From Burkholderiaceae bacterium (GTDB lineage: Bacteria > Pseudomonadota > Gammaproteobacteria > Burkholderiales > Burkholderiaceae_C): a stretch of DNA of 64,000 nt. The stretch covers positions 62,001-126,000 of the forward strand of contig JAGOPK010000008.1 in assembly GCA_017992055.1 (NCBI GenBank). Reading direction: 5' to 3'. Of the stretch, positions 16,655 through 26,020 are shown piece after piece. Position numbers and translations under genes: made by a program. Numbering within the stretch: the stretch's first letter is position 1; each line of letters starts with the position of its first letter. The notes beneath the pieces were generated by a model, which was not told the origin of the DNA, did no database searches, and saw only the letters and a list, made by a program, of their open reading frames with translations.

Positions 16655-18132
16655 CGCGCTTCCAAATGGGCCCGGTAGTGAGCCGGGTTCAGCGCCTCGC
16701 CGCTGGCACGCTGGGCCAGCTCGGCCGTGGGCCAGCGGCTGCCGGCCGACCAGATGTGCTGGTGCAGCCAGTCGAACACCGGCGACAGCTCGCCGGCCTG
16801 CAGGCGCGCCTCCAGATCGGGCGTGGCGCGGCGCATCGCGGCAAACCACTGCGCGGCATACATCGCGCCCAGCGTATAGCAGGGGAAGTAGCCGAACATG
16901 GCCTCGGGCCAGTGCACGTCCTGCAGCGGCCCGTCCTTGTGGTTGCCGCGCGTGTCCAGGCCCAGCAGCTCCATCATGCCGGCGTCCCACAGCGCTGGGA
17001 TGTCCTCGGCCTCGATCTCGCCGGCGATCAGCCGGCGCTCGATGTCGAAGCGCAGCATCACATGGGCCGGATAGGTCAGCTCGTCGGCGTCCACGCGGAT
17101 GTAGCCCGGCTCCACATGGTTGATCAGGCGCTCGAAGGCCGCCGGCTCGAAGGCCGGCTGCGGCCCGAAGGCCTCGACCAGCATCGGTGAGAGCTGGGCG
17201 ATGAAGCCGGGGTGGTGGGCCAGCTGCATCTCGAAGGCCAGGCTCTGGCTTTCGTGGATGCCCATCGAGCGCGCCAGCGACACCGGCTGGCCCAGCCAGT
17301 CGCGCGGCCGGTTCTGCTCGTAGCGGCCATGGCCGGCCTCGTGGATGGCGCCGTACAGGCTGGTGATGAACTCGTCGCCGGTGAAGCGCGTGGTCAGGCG
17401 CACGTCCTCGGGCACGCCGCCTGAAAACGGATGGGTGCTGACGTCCAGCCGGCCGGCCGAGAAGTCGAAGCCCAGCCAGCGGATCACGCGCTCGCACAGC
17501 CGCTGCTGGGCCTCGACCGCAAACGGCCCCTGCGGCCGCTGCAGCGGCATGCGCGCCTGGCGCTCGCGCACCTGGCGGATCAGGCCCGGCAGCCACTGGC
17601 GCAGGTCGCCGAACAGGCGCTGCACCTCGGCACTGGTCATGCCCGGCTCGTACTGGTCCATCAGCGCGTCATAAGGCGCCAGGCCGGTGGCCTGGGACAG
17701 GCGCTCGGCCTCCTCGCGCGACACCGCCAGCACCTCGCGGAAATTGGCCAGGAAGCCGGCCCAGTCGTTGGCCGGGCGCTGGCGGCGCCAGGCATGCTCG
17801 CAGCGCGCGGTGGCCAGCTGCTTGCGCTGCACCAGGGCCTCGGGCAGGGCATTGGCGGCGCGCCATTCGCGCGTCATCTCGCGCAGGTTGGCGCGCTGGT
17901 GGGCGTCCAGCGGCTCGTCGGCGGCACGCTCCAGCGCCGGCCGCGTGGCCGCGTCGGTGCGCAAACGGTGGCTGATGGTGGCCAGCTCGGCCAGCGCCGC
18001 GGCACGCGCATCGGCGCCGCCGGGCGGCATGTTGGCGGCCTGGTCCCAGTAGGCGATGGACTGCAGGTGGTCGAGGTGGTGCAGGCGCTGGAACAAGGCG
18101 CTCAGCTGGTCGTAGGCGGGGGTGGCGCTCAT
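16642..18132 (-). CDS. M32 family metallocarboxypeptidase (carboxypeptidase Taq type)
   Basis: 496 residues, the usual M32 length, all helical. The zinc motif HEAGH (His264, Glu265, His268) and the downstream ligand region GIHESQSLAFE are present, as are the family motifs DVRLTTRF and NHKDGPLQD. It removes C-terminal residues from cytosolic peptides. The ATG follows a 112-base gap containing a ten-G tract (18226-18235). Confidence 0.95.
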   Translation of the reverse strand: MSATPAYDQLSALFQRLHHLDHLQSIAYWDQAANMPPGGADARAAALAELATISHRLRTDAATRPALERAADEPLDAHQRANLREMTREWRAANALPEALVQRKQLATARCEHAWRRQRPANDWAGFLANFREVLAVSREEAERLSQATGLAPYDALMDQYEPGMTSAEVQRLFGDLRQWLPGLIRQVRERQARMPLQRPQGPFAVEAQQRLCERVIRWLGFDFSAGRLDVSTHPFSGGVPEDVRLTTRFTGDEFITSLYGAIHEAGHGRYEQNRPRDWLGQPVSLARSMGIHESQSLAFEMQLAHHPGFIAQLSPMLVEAFGPQPAFEPAAFERLINHVEPGYIRVDADELTYPAHVMLRFDIERRLIAGEIEAEDIPALWDAGMMELLGLDTRGNHKDGPLQDVHWPEAMFGYFPCYTLGAMYAAQWFAAMRRATPDLEARLQAGELSPVFDWLHQHIWSAGSRWPTAELAQRASGEALNPAHYRAHLEARYLG

Positions 18133-18225
18133 GCAGGGCGAGTGGGCAGTTCGTAGCGGTGCGGCATTGTCATGGCCGGCGCTGCCCGGGCCCGGTGCCG
18201 ACGCCTCCCCCGTTGGGCGGGATCA

Positions 18226-18235
18226 GGGGGGGGGG
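18226..18235. repeat. Ten-base G homopolymer upstream of the M32 carboxypeptidase gene
   Basis: Ten consecutive G on the plus strand, in the gap between the yqaA-like and carboxypeptidase genes, about 95 bases before the carboxypeptidase start. Its end can pair with CTCCCCC at 18205-18211 to form a GC-rich stem, but there is no T tract after it, so it is not a standard terminator. Long G tracts are prone to slippage and to sequencing error. Confidence 0.6.
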
Positions 18236-18244
18236 AGCACCCGC

Positions 18245-18709
18245 TCAGAACAGCCACAGCAGCGCCGCCGTCATCGTCACATAGCGCGCGAACTTGCCGA
18301 TGGCCATGTAGGCCACGCAGGGCCAGAACGGCAGCTTCAGCCAGCCGGCCACGGCGCACAGCGGATCGCCCACGCCGGGCAGCCAGCTCAGCAGGCAGGC
18401 CTTGGCGCCAAAGCGCTGCAGCCATTGCAGCGCCCGCCAGCGCAGCGAGCGGTGTGTCATGCGCTCGTAGGCTCGCTCGGCGCCGTAGCCCATCCACCAG
18501 CTGATGGCGCCGCCCAGCGTATTGCCCAGTGTGGCCACGGCAATCGCCGGCCAGAACAGCTCGGGGTTGAGCTTGACCAGGCCGAACACCGCCGGCTCCG
18601 AGCCCAGCGGCAGCAAGGTGGCCGAGACCAGCGAGACCACGAACACCGTGCTCAGGCCGATCTGGGGCAGGGCCAGCCAGGCCAGTGCGGCATTCATCCA
18701 GGCTTCCAT
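18245..18709 (-). CDS. YqaA family membrane protein (DedA/SNARE-associated fold)
   Basis: 154 residues with three or four hydrophobic segments. The central GSEPAVFGLVKLNP, then GNTLGGAISWWMGYGAE and LSWLPGVGDPLC, match the YqaA branch of the DedA-like superfamily; related proteins are lipid scramblases or transporters. Function of this branch is not established. Divergent from dusB, sharing a 115-base intergenic region. Confidence 0.85.
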   Translation of the reverse strand: MEAWMNAALAWLALPQIGLSTVFVVSLVSATLLPLGSEPAVFGLVKLNPELFWPAIAVATLGNTLGGAISWWMGYGAERAYERMTHRSLRWRALQWLQRFGAKACLLSWLPGVGDPLCAVAGWLKLPFWPCVAYMAIGKFARYVTMTAALLWLF

Positions 18710-18785
18710 CGGTGGCCATCATAGGCAGTGCCGGCCGGCCACGGTCCGGCTGCCGTCCGGCCCTGGAGGGGCCACCCCGCGCGGC

Positions 18786-18791
18786 TATACT
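18786..18791 (+). promoter_or_regulatory. Candidate -10 element of the dusB-fis promoter
   Basis: TATACT (5 of 6), giving a leader of about 27 bases before the dusB start at 18825. The -35 is weak, in keeping with dusB-fis promoters being heavily regulated in other proteobacteria. Confidence 0.4.
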
Positions 18792-18824
18792 CCTGCCTCC
18801 TTTTTCAGCAGCTCCCCACCCCCC

Positions 18825-19895
18825 GTGCCCGCCCTGGATCTCGGCCCCTACCGGCTGCCGAACCGGCTGTTCGTCGCCCCGATGGCCGGGGTCACCGACC
18901 GCCCGTTCCGCCAGCTGTGCCGCCGCCTGGGCGCGGGCCATGCGGTGAGCGAGATGATCACCTCACGGCCCGAGCTGTGGCACACGCTGAAGACCAGCCG
19001 CCGCGCCGACCATGCCGGCGAACCCGGGCCCATCGCGGTGCAGATCGCCGGCACCGATGCGCCGATGATGGCAGAGGCCGCGCGCCACAACATTGCGCGC
19101 GGCGCGCAGATCATCGACATCAACATGGGCTGTCCGGCGAAGAAGGTGTGCAACAAATGGGCGGGCTCGGCGCTGATGCGCGACGAGCCGCTGGCCCGGG
19201 CCATCGTCGATGCCGTGGTCGCCGCCTGCGCGCCCCATGGCGTGCCGGTGACGCTGAAGATGCGTACCGGCTGGTGCGACAGCGAGCGCAATGCGGTGGC
19301 CCTGGCGCGCGCCGCACAGGACGCTGGCGTGGCCCTGGTCACGGTGCACGGCCGCACCCGCGAGCAGGGCTACAAGGGGTGCGCCGAATACGCCACCATC
19401 GCCGCGGTCAAGGCCGCGCTGTCCATCCCGGTGGTGGCCAATGGCGACATCACCAGCCCCGAGAAGGCCGCCGCGGTGCTGCGCGAGACCGGTGCCGATG
19501 CGCTGATGATCGGCCGCGCGGCGCAGGGCCGGCCCTGGATCTTCCGCGAGATCGCGCATTACCTGGACACCGGCCGCCAGCTGCCGCCGCCGGCCACCCG
19601 CGAGGTGCGCGACTGGCTGGTCGAGCACCTGCACGACCACTACAGCCTGTACGGCGAGCTGGCCGGCCTGCGCAGCGCGCGCAAGCACATCGGCTGGGCC
19701 GTGCGCGCCCTGCCCGGCGGCGAGGCCTTCCGCGCCGCGATGAACACGCTGGACTCGACGGCCGCCCAGGTGGCCGCGGTGTCCACCTTCTTCGACACCC
19801 TGGCCGACGACCATGCGCTGCTGCCCACCGTGGACGCCACGGTGGAAGGCATCGAGGCCGCGGCCAACCACGATCACCTGGCCCTGCAAGCATGA
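18825..19895 (+). CDS. dusB: tRNA-dihydrouridine synthase DusB
   Basis: 356 residues, FMN-binding TIM barrel: VAPMAGVTDRPFR, the catalytic-loop MGCPAKKVCNKWAGSAL, TLKMRTGW, TVHGRTREQGYKG, and the phosphate site NGDI with MIGRAAQGRPW. It reduces uridine in the tRNA D-loop. The start is a GTG inside a C-rich run; it fits the family N terminus (LDLGPYRLPNRLFVAPMAG) but has no strong ribosome site. The stop overlaps the fis ATG (ATGA). Confidence 0.95.
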   Translation: MPALDLGPYRLPNRLFVAPMAGVTDRPFRQLCRRLGAGHAVSEMITSRPELWHTLKTSRRADHAGEPGPIAVQIAGTDAPMMAEAARHNIARGAQIIDINMGCPAKKVCNKWAGSALMRDEPLARAIVDAVVAACAPHGVPVTLKMRTGWCDSERNAVALARAAQDAGVALVTVHGRTREQGYKGCAEYATIAAVKAALSIPVVANGDITSPEKAAAVLRETGADALMIGRAAQGRPWIFREIAHYLDTGRQLPPPATREVRDWLVEHLHDHYSLYGELAGLRSARKHIGWAVRALPGGEAFRAAMNTLDSTAAQVAAVSTFFDTLADDHALLPTVDATVEGIEAAANHDHLALQA

Positions 19896-20128
19896 GTCGC
19901 AAAGGCATCGAGGACGTCGTTCGCGACAGCCTCGAACAGTATTTCAAGGACCTGCGCGGCACCGAACCGCATGCGGTGCACGACATGATCCTGCGCGCGG
20001 CCGAGAAGCCGATGCTGGAGGTGGTGATGCGCCATGCCCAGGGCAACCAGAGCAAGGCCGCCGAGTGGCTGGGCATCAACCGCAATACGCTGCGCCGCAA
20101 GCTGCTGGAACACCAGCTGATCTCCTGA
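19892..20128 (+). CDS. fis: Fis family DNA-binding protein
   Basis: 78 residues, mostly the C-terminal Fis domain with the HTH NQSKAAEWLGINRNTLRRKL. The dusB-fis pairing is conserved across beta- and gammaproteobacteria. Fis bends DNA and regulates rRNA genes and supercoiling. It lacks the longer N-terminal arm of E. coli Fis (98 residues), as is usual for betaproteobacteria. Confidence 0.95.
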   Translation: MSRKGIEDVVRDSLEQYFKDLRGTEPHAVHDMILRAAEKPMLEVVMRHAQGNQSKAAEWLGINRNTLRRKLLEHQLIS

Positions 20129-20194
20129 ACCGCGCAAGGCTGCGCACCGCCAGCGCCGCGCCATCGTCTTTCTTTTTTTCCCAGGATCCCCGCG

Positions 20195-21784
20195 ATGACC
20201 ACCGCCCTGCTGTCCGTGTCCGACAAGACCGGCATCGTCGATTTCGCCCGCGCCCTGCACCAGCGCGGCGTCAAGCTGCTGTCCACCGGCGGCACGGCCC
20301 GGCTGCTGGCCGATGCCGACCTGCCGGTGACCGAGGTCAGCGAGATCACCGGCTTTCCCGAGATGCTGGACGGCCGCGTCAAGACCCTGCACCCGCGGGT
20401 GCATGCCGGCCTGCTGGCGCGCCGCGACATGCCGGCGCACATGGCGGCGCTGGCCGAGCACGGCATCAACACCATCGACCTGCTGGTGATCAACCTCTAC
20501 CCGTTCGCCCAGGCCACGGCACGACCCGACTGCACGCTGGAAGACGCGATCGAGAACATCGACATCGGCGGCCCGGCCATGCTGCGCGCCGCGGCCAAGA
20601 ACTGGGCCGACGTGGGCGTGGTCATCGACCCGGCCGACTATGCCCAGGTGCTGGCCGAACTGGATGCCGGCGGCCTGACGCGCAAGACCAAGTTCGGCCT
20701 GGCCCGCAAGGTGTACGCCCACACCGCGGCCTATGACGGCATGATCACCAACTACCTCAGCGCGCTGGAGCCCGGCGCCGAGGACAAGCCGGCCGCGGTG
20801 CCGGTGCGCAGCGCCTATCCCGACACCTTCACGCTGCAGCTGGTCAAGACCCAGGACATGCGCTACGGCGAGAACCCGCACCAGAGCGCGGCCTTCTACC
20901 GCGAGCGCCAGCCCGCCGCCGGCACGCTGGCCACCTGGACCCAGCTGCAGGGCAAGGAGCTGAGCTTCAACAACATCGCCGATGCCGATGCCGCCTGGGA
21001 ATGCGTGAAGACCTTCGACGCGCCGGCCTGCGTGATCGTCAAGCATGCCAACCCCTGCGGCGTGGCCGTGGGCGCCAGCGCGGTGGAGGCCTACACCAAG
21101 GCGCTGAAGACCGATCCGACCAGTGCCTTCGGCGGCATCCTGGCGCTGAACCGGCCGCTGGACGTGGCGGTGGTCGAGGCCATCAATGCGGCCAAGCAGT
21201 TTGTCGAGGTGGCCATCGCGCCGTCGGTGACGCCCGAGGCACGGGCGCTGCTGGCGGCCAAGCCCAATCTGCGCCTGCTGGAGGTGCCGCTGCCCGAACA
21301 GGCCCAGGCCACCGGCAACCGGCTGGACTTCAAGCGCGTGGGCGGCGGCCTGCTGCTGCAGTCGGCCGATGCCAAGAACGTGGCCGTCGGCGAGCTGAAG
21401 GTGGTGAGCGCGCTGCAGCCCACGGCGCAGCAGATGGACGACCTGCTGTTCGCCTGGAAGGTGGCCAAGTTCGTGAAGAGCAATGCCATCGTGTTCTGCG
21501 CCGGCGGCATGACCATGGGCGTGGGCGCTGGCCAGATGAGCCGCATCGACTCGGCGCGCATCGCCAGCATCAAGGCCGGCAATGCGGGCCTGAGCCTGCA
21601 GGGCACGGCGGTGGCCAGCGACGCCTTCTTCCCCTTCCGCGACGGGCTGGACGTGGTGGTGGATGCCGGCGCCAGCTGCGTGATCCAGCCCGGCGGCTCG
21701 ATGCGCGATGCCGAGGTCATTGCCGCGGCCAACGAGCGTGGCATTGCGATGGTGTTCACCGGCACGCGCCACTTCCGCCACTGA
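20195..21784 (+). CDS. purH: Bifunctional purine biosynthesis protein PurH
   Basis: 529 residues. The N-terminal IMP cyclohydrolase domain begins [19 protein letters not shown] and includes STGGTAR and [15 protein letters not shown]. The C-terminal AICAR transformylase domain has the catalytic KHANPCGVA (Lys-His) and QSADAKNV. It catalyses the last two steps of de novo IMP synthesis. Starts 66 bases after fis; a strong terminator follows it. Confidence 0.97.
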   Translation: MTTALLSVSDKTGIVDFARALHQRGVKLLSTGGTARLLADADLPVTEVSEITGFPEMLDGRVKTLHPRVHAGLLARRDMPAHMAALAEHGINTIDLLVINLYPFAQATARPDCTLEDAIENIDIGGPAMLRAAAKNWADVGVVIDPADYAQVLAELDAGGLTRKTKFGLARKVYAHTAAYDGMITNYLSALEPGAEDKPAAVPVRSAYPDTFTLQLVKTQDMRYGENPHQSAAFYRERQPAAGTLATWTQLQGKELSFNNIADADAAWECVKTFDAPACVIVKHANPCGVAVGASAVEAYTKALKTDPTSAFGGILALNRPLDVAVVEAINAAKQFVEVAIAPSVTPEARALLAAKPNLRLLEVPLPEQAQATGNRLDFKRVGGGLLLQSADAKNVAVGELKVVSALQPTAQQMDDLLFAWKVAKFVKSNAIVFCAGGMTMGVGAGQMSRIDSARIASIKAGNAGLSLQGTAVASDAFFPFRDGLDVVVDAGASCVIQPGGSMRDAEVIAAANERGIAMVFTGTRHFRH

Positions 21785-21805
21785 GCCCCCGCCAGCGATC
21801 GCGAC

Positions 21806-21829
21806 AGGCCGCCTTCGGGCGGCCTTTTT
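21806..21829 (+). terminator. Rho-independent terminator after purH
   Basis: Stem AGGCCGCC, loop TTCG, stem GGCGGCCT, with the run of T following directly. It lies 22 bases after the purH stop and separates purH from the accessory island. Confidence 0.92.
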
Positions 21830-21915
21830 CATGCCTGCACGCTCGGCCTGCAGCGCTGCAGTCCTGTCGCGCAGTGGACAGGTCGGCCTCGGGTTAGCGA
21901 GGTTCCGGCAATCCG

Positions 21916-21928
21916 TTTGTCGGACAAA
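21916..21928. promoter_or_regulatory. Palindromic operator for the GntR/FadR regulator
   Basis: TTTGTCGGACAAA is a perfect 13-base palindrome. It fits the TNGTNNNACNA consensus of FadR-subfamily regulators and lies 44 bases before the start of such a regulator (21973). The simplest reading is autoregulation and control of the transporter genes behind it. Confidence 0.65.
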
Positions 21929-21972
21929 GATCCTGGCACGCGTCCGATCGAGGCGCGGCCAGGAGACGGTCT

Positions 21973-22719
21973 ATGGGTGCCCAGGGCCCTGCAGAGGTGT
22001 TCCAGCGCGTGGTGGTCGAGCCGGCCTACAAGACCGTCTCGTCGGCCATCGAGCGTGCCATCCTCGACGGCGCGCTGCGCCCCGGCACCGCCCTGCCCAC
22101 CGAGACCGAGCTGGCCGAGCGCTTCGGCGTGCACCGCTCCACCGTGCGCGAGGCGCTGCGCCAGGTCGAGCGCGAAGGCCTGCTGCAGCGTGGCGAGGGC
22201 CGGCGGCTGTTTGTCTGCCTGCCCGGCGTCGACGACCTGGCGCCGCGCTCCACCCGATTGCTGCTGCTGCAGCAGACCACCTTCCAGGAGCTGTGGGACG
22301 TGGCCATGGTGCTGGAGCCGCTGACCGCCCGCCTGGCCGCGGCCCAGGCCAGCGACGACGACCTGGCCCTGCTGCGCGACAACCATGCCGCCAGCCGCGC
22401 CACCCAGGGTGATGCGGCCCTGGTCAAGCTGGACATGGCCTTCCATGCCCTGGTCGGCCGCGCCAGCCACAACCGCGCGCTGATGCTGGCGCGCGAGCCG
22501 GTGGGCCTGCTCTACAACCCGACGCTGCTGAGCATCTTCGAGCGCCTGCCGCAGGCCTCGGCACGCAACCTCGAAGCCCATGAGCACATCCTCGCGGCCA
22601 TCGCCGGCCGCGACGCCGACGCGGCCGAGGCCTGGACGCGCAAGCACATGGTCGACTTCCAGCGCGGCTTTGCGCTGGCCGGCCTGGACATGGCCACAGC
22701 GATTGCCCAGCCCGGCTGA
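21973..22719 (+). CDS. GntR family (FadR/FCD subfamily) transcriptional regulator
   Basis: 248 residues, ribosome site AGGAGA. Residues 18-85 are the GntR winged helix (LPTETELAERFGVHRSTVRE). The C-terminal FCD helical domain follows, with the metal/ligand-binding His and Asp region (DMAFHALVGRASHNRALM; EHEHILAAIAGRD in outline). FCD regulators sense organic acids, so it probably governs the ABC importer and ligase downstream. The substrate is unknown. Confidence 0.92.
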   Translation: MGAQGPAEVFQRVVVEPAYKTVSSAIERAILDGALRPGTALPTETELAERFGVHRSTVREALRQVEREGLLQRGEGRRLFVCLPGVDDLAPRSTRLLLLQQTTFQELWDVAMVLEPLTARLAAAQASDDDLALLRDNHAASRATQGDAALVKLDMAFHALVGRASHNRALMLAREPVGLLYNPTLLSIFERLPQASARNLEAHEHILAAIAGRDADAAEAWTRKHMVDFQRGFALAGLDMATAIAQPG

Positions 22720-22774
22720 ACCGACGCACAGATTCCCAATGCCCGATGCGGGCGACTTCACCAGGAGACACAAG

Positions 22775-24091
22775 ATGGCATCTTCCCTGTTCCGCCCCCG
22801 CAGCCGGCGTGCGCTGCACCTGCTGGCCGCCGCCGCCGCGCTGTGCGCCGCCGGTGCCGCCCAGGCCCAGGAGACCTTCAAGGTCGGCATCGTCAGCTTC
22901 CTGTCCGGCCAGGCGGCCGAGAGCTTCGGCATCCCCGCCGTCAACGGCGCCAAGGTGCTGCTCGACGCCTTCAACAAGGGCGCCGCGCCGGCGCCCTACA
23001 ACAAGGTCGGCTTCGGCGGCATGAAGCTGGAATTCGTCTACGTGGACGAAAACGGCGGCGCCACCAAGCAGGTGCAGGAGCTGAAGAACCTGTACGACCG
23101 CGAGAAGGTGGATGCGGTGGTGGGCTATGTGTCCTCGGGCGACTGTCTGGCGGTGGCGCCGGCGGCCGAGGAGATGAAGAAGTTCCTGCTGCTGTACGAC
23201 TGCGGCACGCCGCGCATCTTCGAGGACAACAAGTTCAGCTACGTCTTCCGCACCGCCAGCCATGGCGCGATGGACAACGTGGCCCTGGCGCGCTACCTGA
23301 AGGCCAAGAACGTCAAGGTCGAGAGCTTCAACCTGATCAACCAGGACTATGCCTGGGGCCATGACTCGAAGAAGGACTTCGTCTGGTCGATGGAAAAGCT
23401 CTACCCCGGTGCCAAGCCGGGCGAGGACCAGCTGCCCAAGTTCGGCGCCGGCCAGTACGGCACCGAGATCTCGGCGCTGATGAAGACCCAGGCCGACATC
23501 ACCCACAGCAGCCTGTGGGGTGGCGACCTGCAGGCCTTCATCCTGCAGGCCGGCCCGCGTGGCCTGTTCAAGCGCAGCCAGGTCGTGCTGTCGGCGGCCG
23601 ACCATGTGCTGCCGGGCCTGGGCGACAAGATGCCCGACGGCACCATCCTGGGCGCGCGTGGCGCCTACGGCCTGATGGCGCCCAAGAGCGCGCTCAACGA
23701 CTGGTGGTGGGAGCTGTACAGCAAGGCCTACAACGTCTACCCGGTGCAGGCCCCGTACCGCATGGTGCAGGCCCTGTTGGGCCTGAAGCTGGCGGCCGAG
23801 AAGGCCATGGCCGCCAACGGCGGCAAGAAGCCCAGCTCGGAGCAGCTGGCCGCGGCCCTGCGCAACAGCGAGTGGGACTCGCCGGCCGGCCGCATCCGCA
23901 TGACCAACGGCGGCGGCCACCAGGCGATCCAGGACACGGCCATCGGCCGCACGCGTTATGACGCCGGCAAGAAGATGGTGATGCTCGACGACATCATGCG
24001 CTTCCCGGCCGAGTGCGTGAACCCGCCGGCCAACATGAAGGCCGAGGACTGGATCAAGGCCGGCTTCCCCGGCGCCAAGGGCTGCCCCTAA
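22775..24091 (+). CDS. Branched-chain-type ABC transporter substrate-binding protein (LivK-like)
   Basis: 438 residues. The signal peptide (about 1-31) ends AAGAAQAQ. The mature protein is a type I periplasmic binding protein (FKVGIVSFLSGQAAESFG; VVGYVSSGDCLAVAPAAEE). It belongs to the Liv/HAAT family but is not UrtA-like: it lacks the UrtA N-terminal and CWTSVSRK-type motifs. Ribosome site AGGAGA. First of five transporter genes; family members bind amino acids, amides, aromatic acids and other carboxylates, so the ligand cannot be named. Confidence 0.9.
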   Translation: MASSLFRPRSRRALHLLAAAAALCAAGAAQAQETFKVGIVSFLSGQAAESFGIPAVNGAKVLLDAFNKGAAPAPYNKVGFGGMKLEFVYVDENGGATKQVQELKNLYDREKVDAVVGYVSSGDCLAVAPAAEEMKKFLLLYDCGTPRIFEDNKFSYVFRTASHGAMDNVALARYLKAKNVKVESFNLINQDYAWGHDSKKDFVWSMEKLYPGAKPGEDQLPKFGAGQYGTEISALMKTQADITHSSLWGGDLQAFILQAGPRGLFKRSQVVLSAADHVLPGLGDKMPDGTILGARGAYGLMAPKSALNDWWWELYSKAYNVYPVQAPYRMVQALLGLKLAAEKAMAANGGKKPSSEQLAAALRNSEWDSPAGRIRMTNGGGHQAIQDTAIGRTRYDAGKKMVMLDDIMRFPAECVNPPANMKAEDWIKAGFPGAKGCP

Positions 24092-24109
24092 TCCCACCGG
24101 AGCGCGACG

Positions 24110-25009
24110 ATGGCCGCCGAAATCATCACCATCCTGATCGACGCCCTGACCTATGCGTCGTGGCTGTTCATCGTCGCGCTGGGCCTGACCCTGGTGTTCG
24201 GCGTGCTGAAGATCCTGAACATCGCCCACGGCAGCTTCTATGCGCTGGGCGCCTATGCAGCGGCCAGCTTCGTGGGCTGGGCGGCGAGCATGAAGTGGTC
24301 GCCCAGCTTGAGCCTGGTGGCCATGCTGCTGGCCGCGGTGGCGGTGGCGGCGCTGGTCGCGCCGCTCACCGAGCGTGGCCTGCTGCGCTTCTTCTACGGC
24401 CGCGACGAGGTGCTGCTGGTGCTGGTGACCTATGCGCTGTTCCTGATCATGGAAGACGTGACCAAGCTGGTGTGGGGCGCCAATCCGTTCTACGTCAGCG
24501 AGCCCTACGGCCTGTTCGGCAATGTCGACCTGGGCCAGCAGACCTATGTGGGCTACGACTTCGCCCTGGTGGCGCTGGCCGTGGGCGTGGGCCTGGCCGT
24601 GTGGTGGGGGCTGAACCGCACGCGCATCGGCAAGATCGTGCTGGCGGTGATCCACTCGTCCGAGGTCGCGGCCAGCATGGGCGTCAATGTCTCGCGCATC
24701 TACATGGGTGCGTTTGCCGTCGGCATCTTCCTGGCCGCGCTCGGCGGCGCCTTCACCGCGCCGATGATCTCGGTGCAGCCGGGCGTGTCGGTGGGCGTGA
24801 TCATCGTCTCGTTCGCGGTGGTCATCATCGGCGGCCTGGGCAGCATCGAGGGCGCGGCCGTGGGCGCGCTGATCGTCGGCCTGGCGCGCAGCATCGCCGT
24901 GCACACCGCGCCGGTGGCCGAGCTGTTCTCCATCTACATCGTCATGGCCATCGTGCTGATGTTCCGGCCCGAGGGCCTGTTCCAGCGCATCCAGGCGCGC
25001 AAGATCTGA
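24110..25009 (+). CDS. Branched-chain-type ABC transporter permease (LivH-like)
   Basis: 299 residues, about eight membrane helices. The family motifs GLTLVFGVLKILNIAHGSFY and AVVIIGGLGSIEGAAVGAL are clear. One half of the heterodimeric channel, partner of the LivM-like protein encoded next. Starts 18 bases after the binding-protein gene. Confidence 0.92.
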   Translation: MAAEIITILIDALTYASWLFIVALGLTLVFGVLKILNIAHGSFYALGAYAAASFVGWAASMKWSPSLSLVAMLLAAVAVAALVAPLTERGLLRFFYGRDEVLLVLVTYALFLIMEDVTKLVWGANPFYVSEPYGLFGNVDLGQQTYVGYDFALVALAVGVGLAVWWGLNRTRIGKIVLAVIHSSEVAASMGVNVSRIYMGAFAVGIFLAALGGAFTAPMISVQPGVSVGVIIVSFAVVIIGGLGSIEGAAVGALIVGLARSIAVHTAPVAELFSIYIVMAIVLMFRPEGLFQRIQARKI

Positions 25010-25021
25010 GGAGGTCCAACG

Positions 25022-26017
25022 ATGTCCGCCATCCTCTCCTCTGCCCCGTCCTCCGCCGCTGCGGCGGCGCCGGCGGCCTCGGGCACCCGCCACGGCCGCA
25101 CCCTGGCCGCCGGCCTGGGCGGCTTTGTGCTGCTGGCCGCCGTGGGCTGGGCCGCGCCCAAGTGGCTGACCTTCCTGGTCACCATGGCCGCGGCCAACGG
25201 CCTGGTGTCGCTGGGCATCGTCGCGCTGATGCGCGGCGGCGTCGTGCCTTTCGGCCAGGGCATGGTGTTTGCCATCGGCGGCTACACCGCGGCCCTGCTG
25301 TTCAACCGCGCCGGCATCACCGACGCGCTGGGCCTGGCCCTGTGCGGCGGCGTCGCGGCGCTGCTGGTGGCGGCGCCGTTTGCGCCGCTGCTGTCGCGCT
25401 ACCGCGGCATCTTCTTCGCCATGCTGACGCTGGCGCTGTCGATGGTGACCTATGGCCTGCTGATGAAGCTCGATGCCTTCGGCGGCAGCGACGGCTTCAA
25501 CATGGGCCGGCCCACGCTGCTGGGACAGAAGCTGCCCGACGAGCGCGTGGGCTATGTGCTGTACCTGCTGACCGTGGGCATCGCCACCGTGATGGCCCTG
25601 GCCGCGCGCGTGTACTTCGATTCCACCCGCGGCCTGGTCACGCTGGCCGTGCGCGAGAACGAGCTGCGCGTCGAATACCTGGGCAGCTCGGTGCGCCAGG
25701 CGATGGCGCTGAACTTCGTGCTGGCCGCCTTCTGCGGCGGCCTGGGCGGCGCGCTGGCGGTGATGGCGCTGGGCCACATCGAGCCCAACTTCAGCTTCTG
25801 GACCACCTCGGGCGAGTTCGTCTTCGTCGCCATCCTGGCCGGCTGGCAGAGCGTGGCCGCGGTGTTCGTGGCCAGCACCGTGCTGGAGGTGGTGCGCAGC
25901 TTCTCCAGCGCCTATTTCCCCAACACCTGGCAGCTGGCCCTGGGCCTGTTCCTGCTGTTCGTGATCCGCTTCCTGCCACGTGGCATCGGATCGCTGTGGA
26001 TGAAGAAAGGCGATTGA
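25022..26017 (+). CDS. Branched-chain-type ABC transporter permease (LivM-like)
   Basis: 331 residues, about nine membrane helices after a 30-residue Ala/Ser-rich cytosolic start. The LivM family region RGIFFAMLTLALSMVTYGL and the coupling-helix segment LAVRENELRVEYLG are present. Strong ribosome site GGAGG. Confidence 0.92.
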   Translation: MSAILSSAPSSAAAAAPAASGTRHGRTLAAGLGGFVLLAAVGWAAPKWLTFLVTMAAANGLVSLGIVALMRGGVVPFGQGMVFAIGGYTAALLFNRAGITDALGLALCGGVAALLVAAPFAPLLSRYRGIFFAMLTLALSMVTYGLLMKLDAFGGSDGFNMGRPTLLGQKLPDERVGYVLYLLTVGIATVMALAARVYFDSTRGLVTLAVRENELRVEYLGSSVRQAMALNFVLAAFCGGLGGALAVMALGHIEPNFSFWTTSGEFVFVAILAGWQSVAAVFVASTVLEVVRSFSSAYFPNTWQLALGLFLLFVIRFLPRGIGSLWMKKGD

Positions 26018-26020
26018 GCG

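Noticed and set aside
19874..21832. Minus-strand open frame of 652 codons opposite fis and purH
   Set aside because: Antisense to purH, with shadow-type composition; a terminator for purH also lies inside it.
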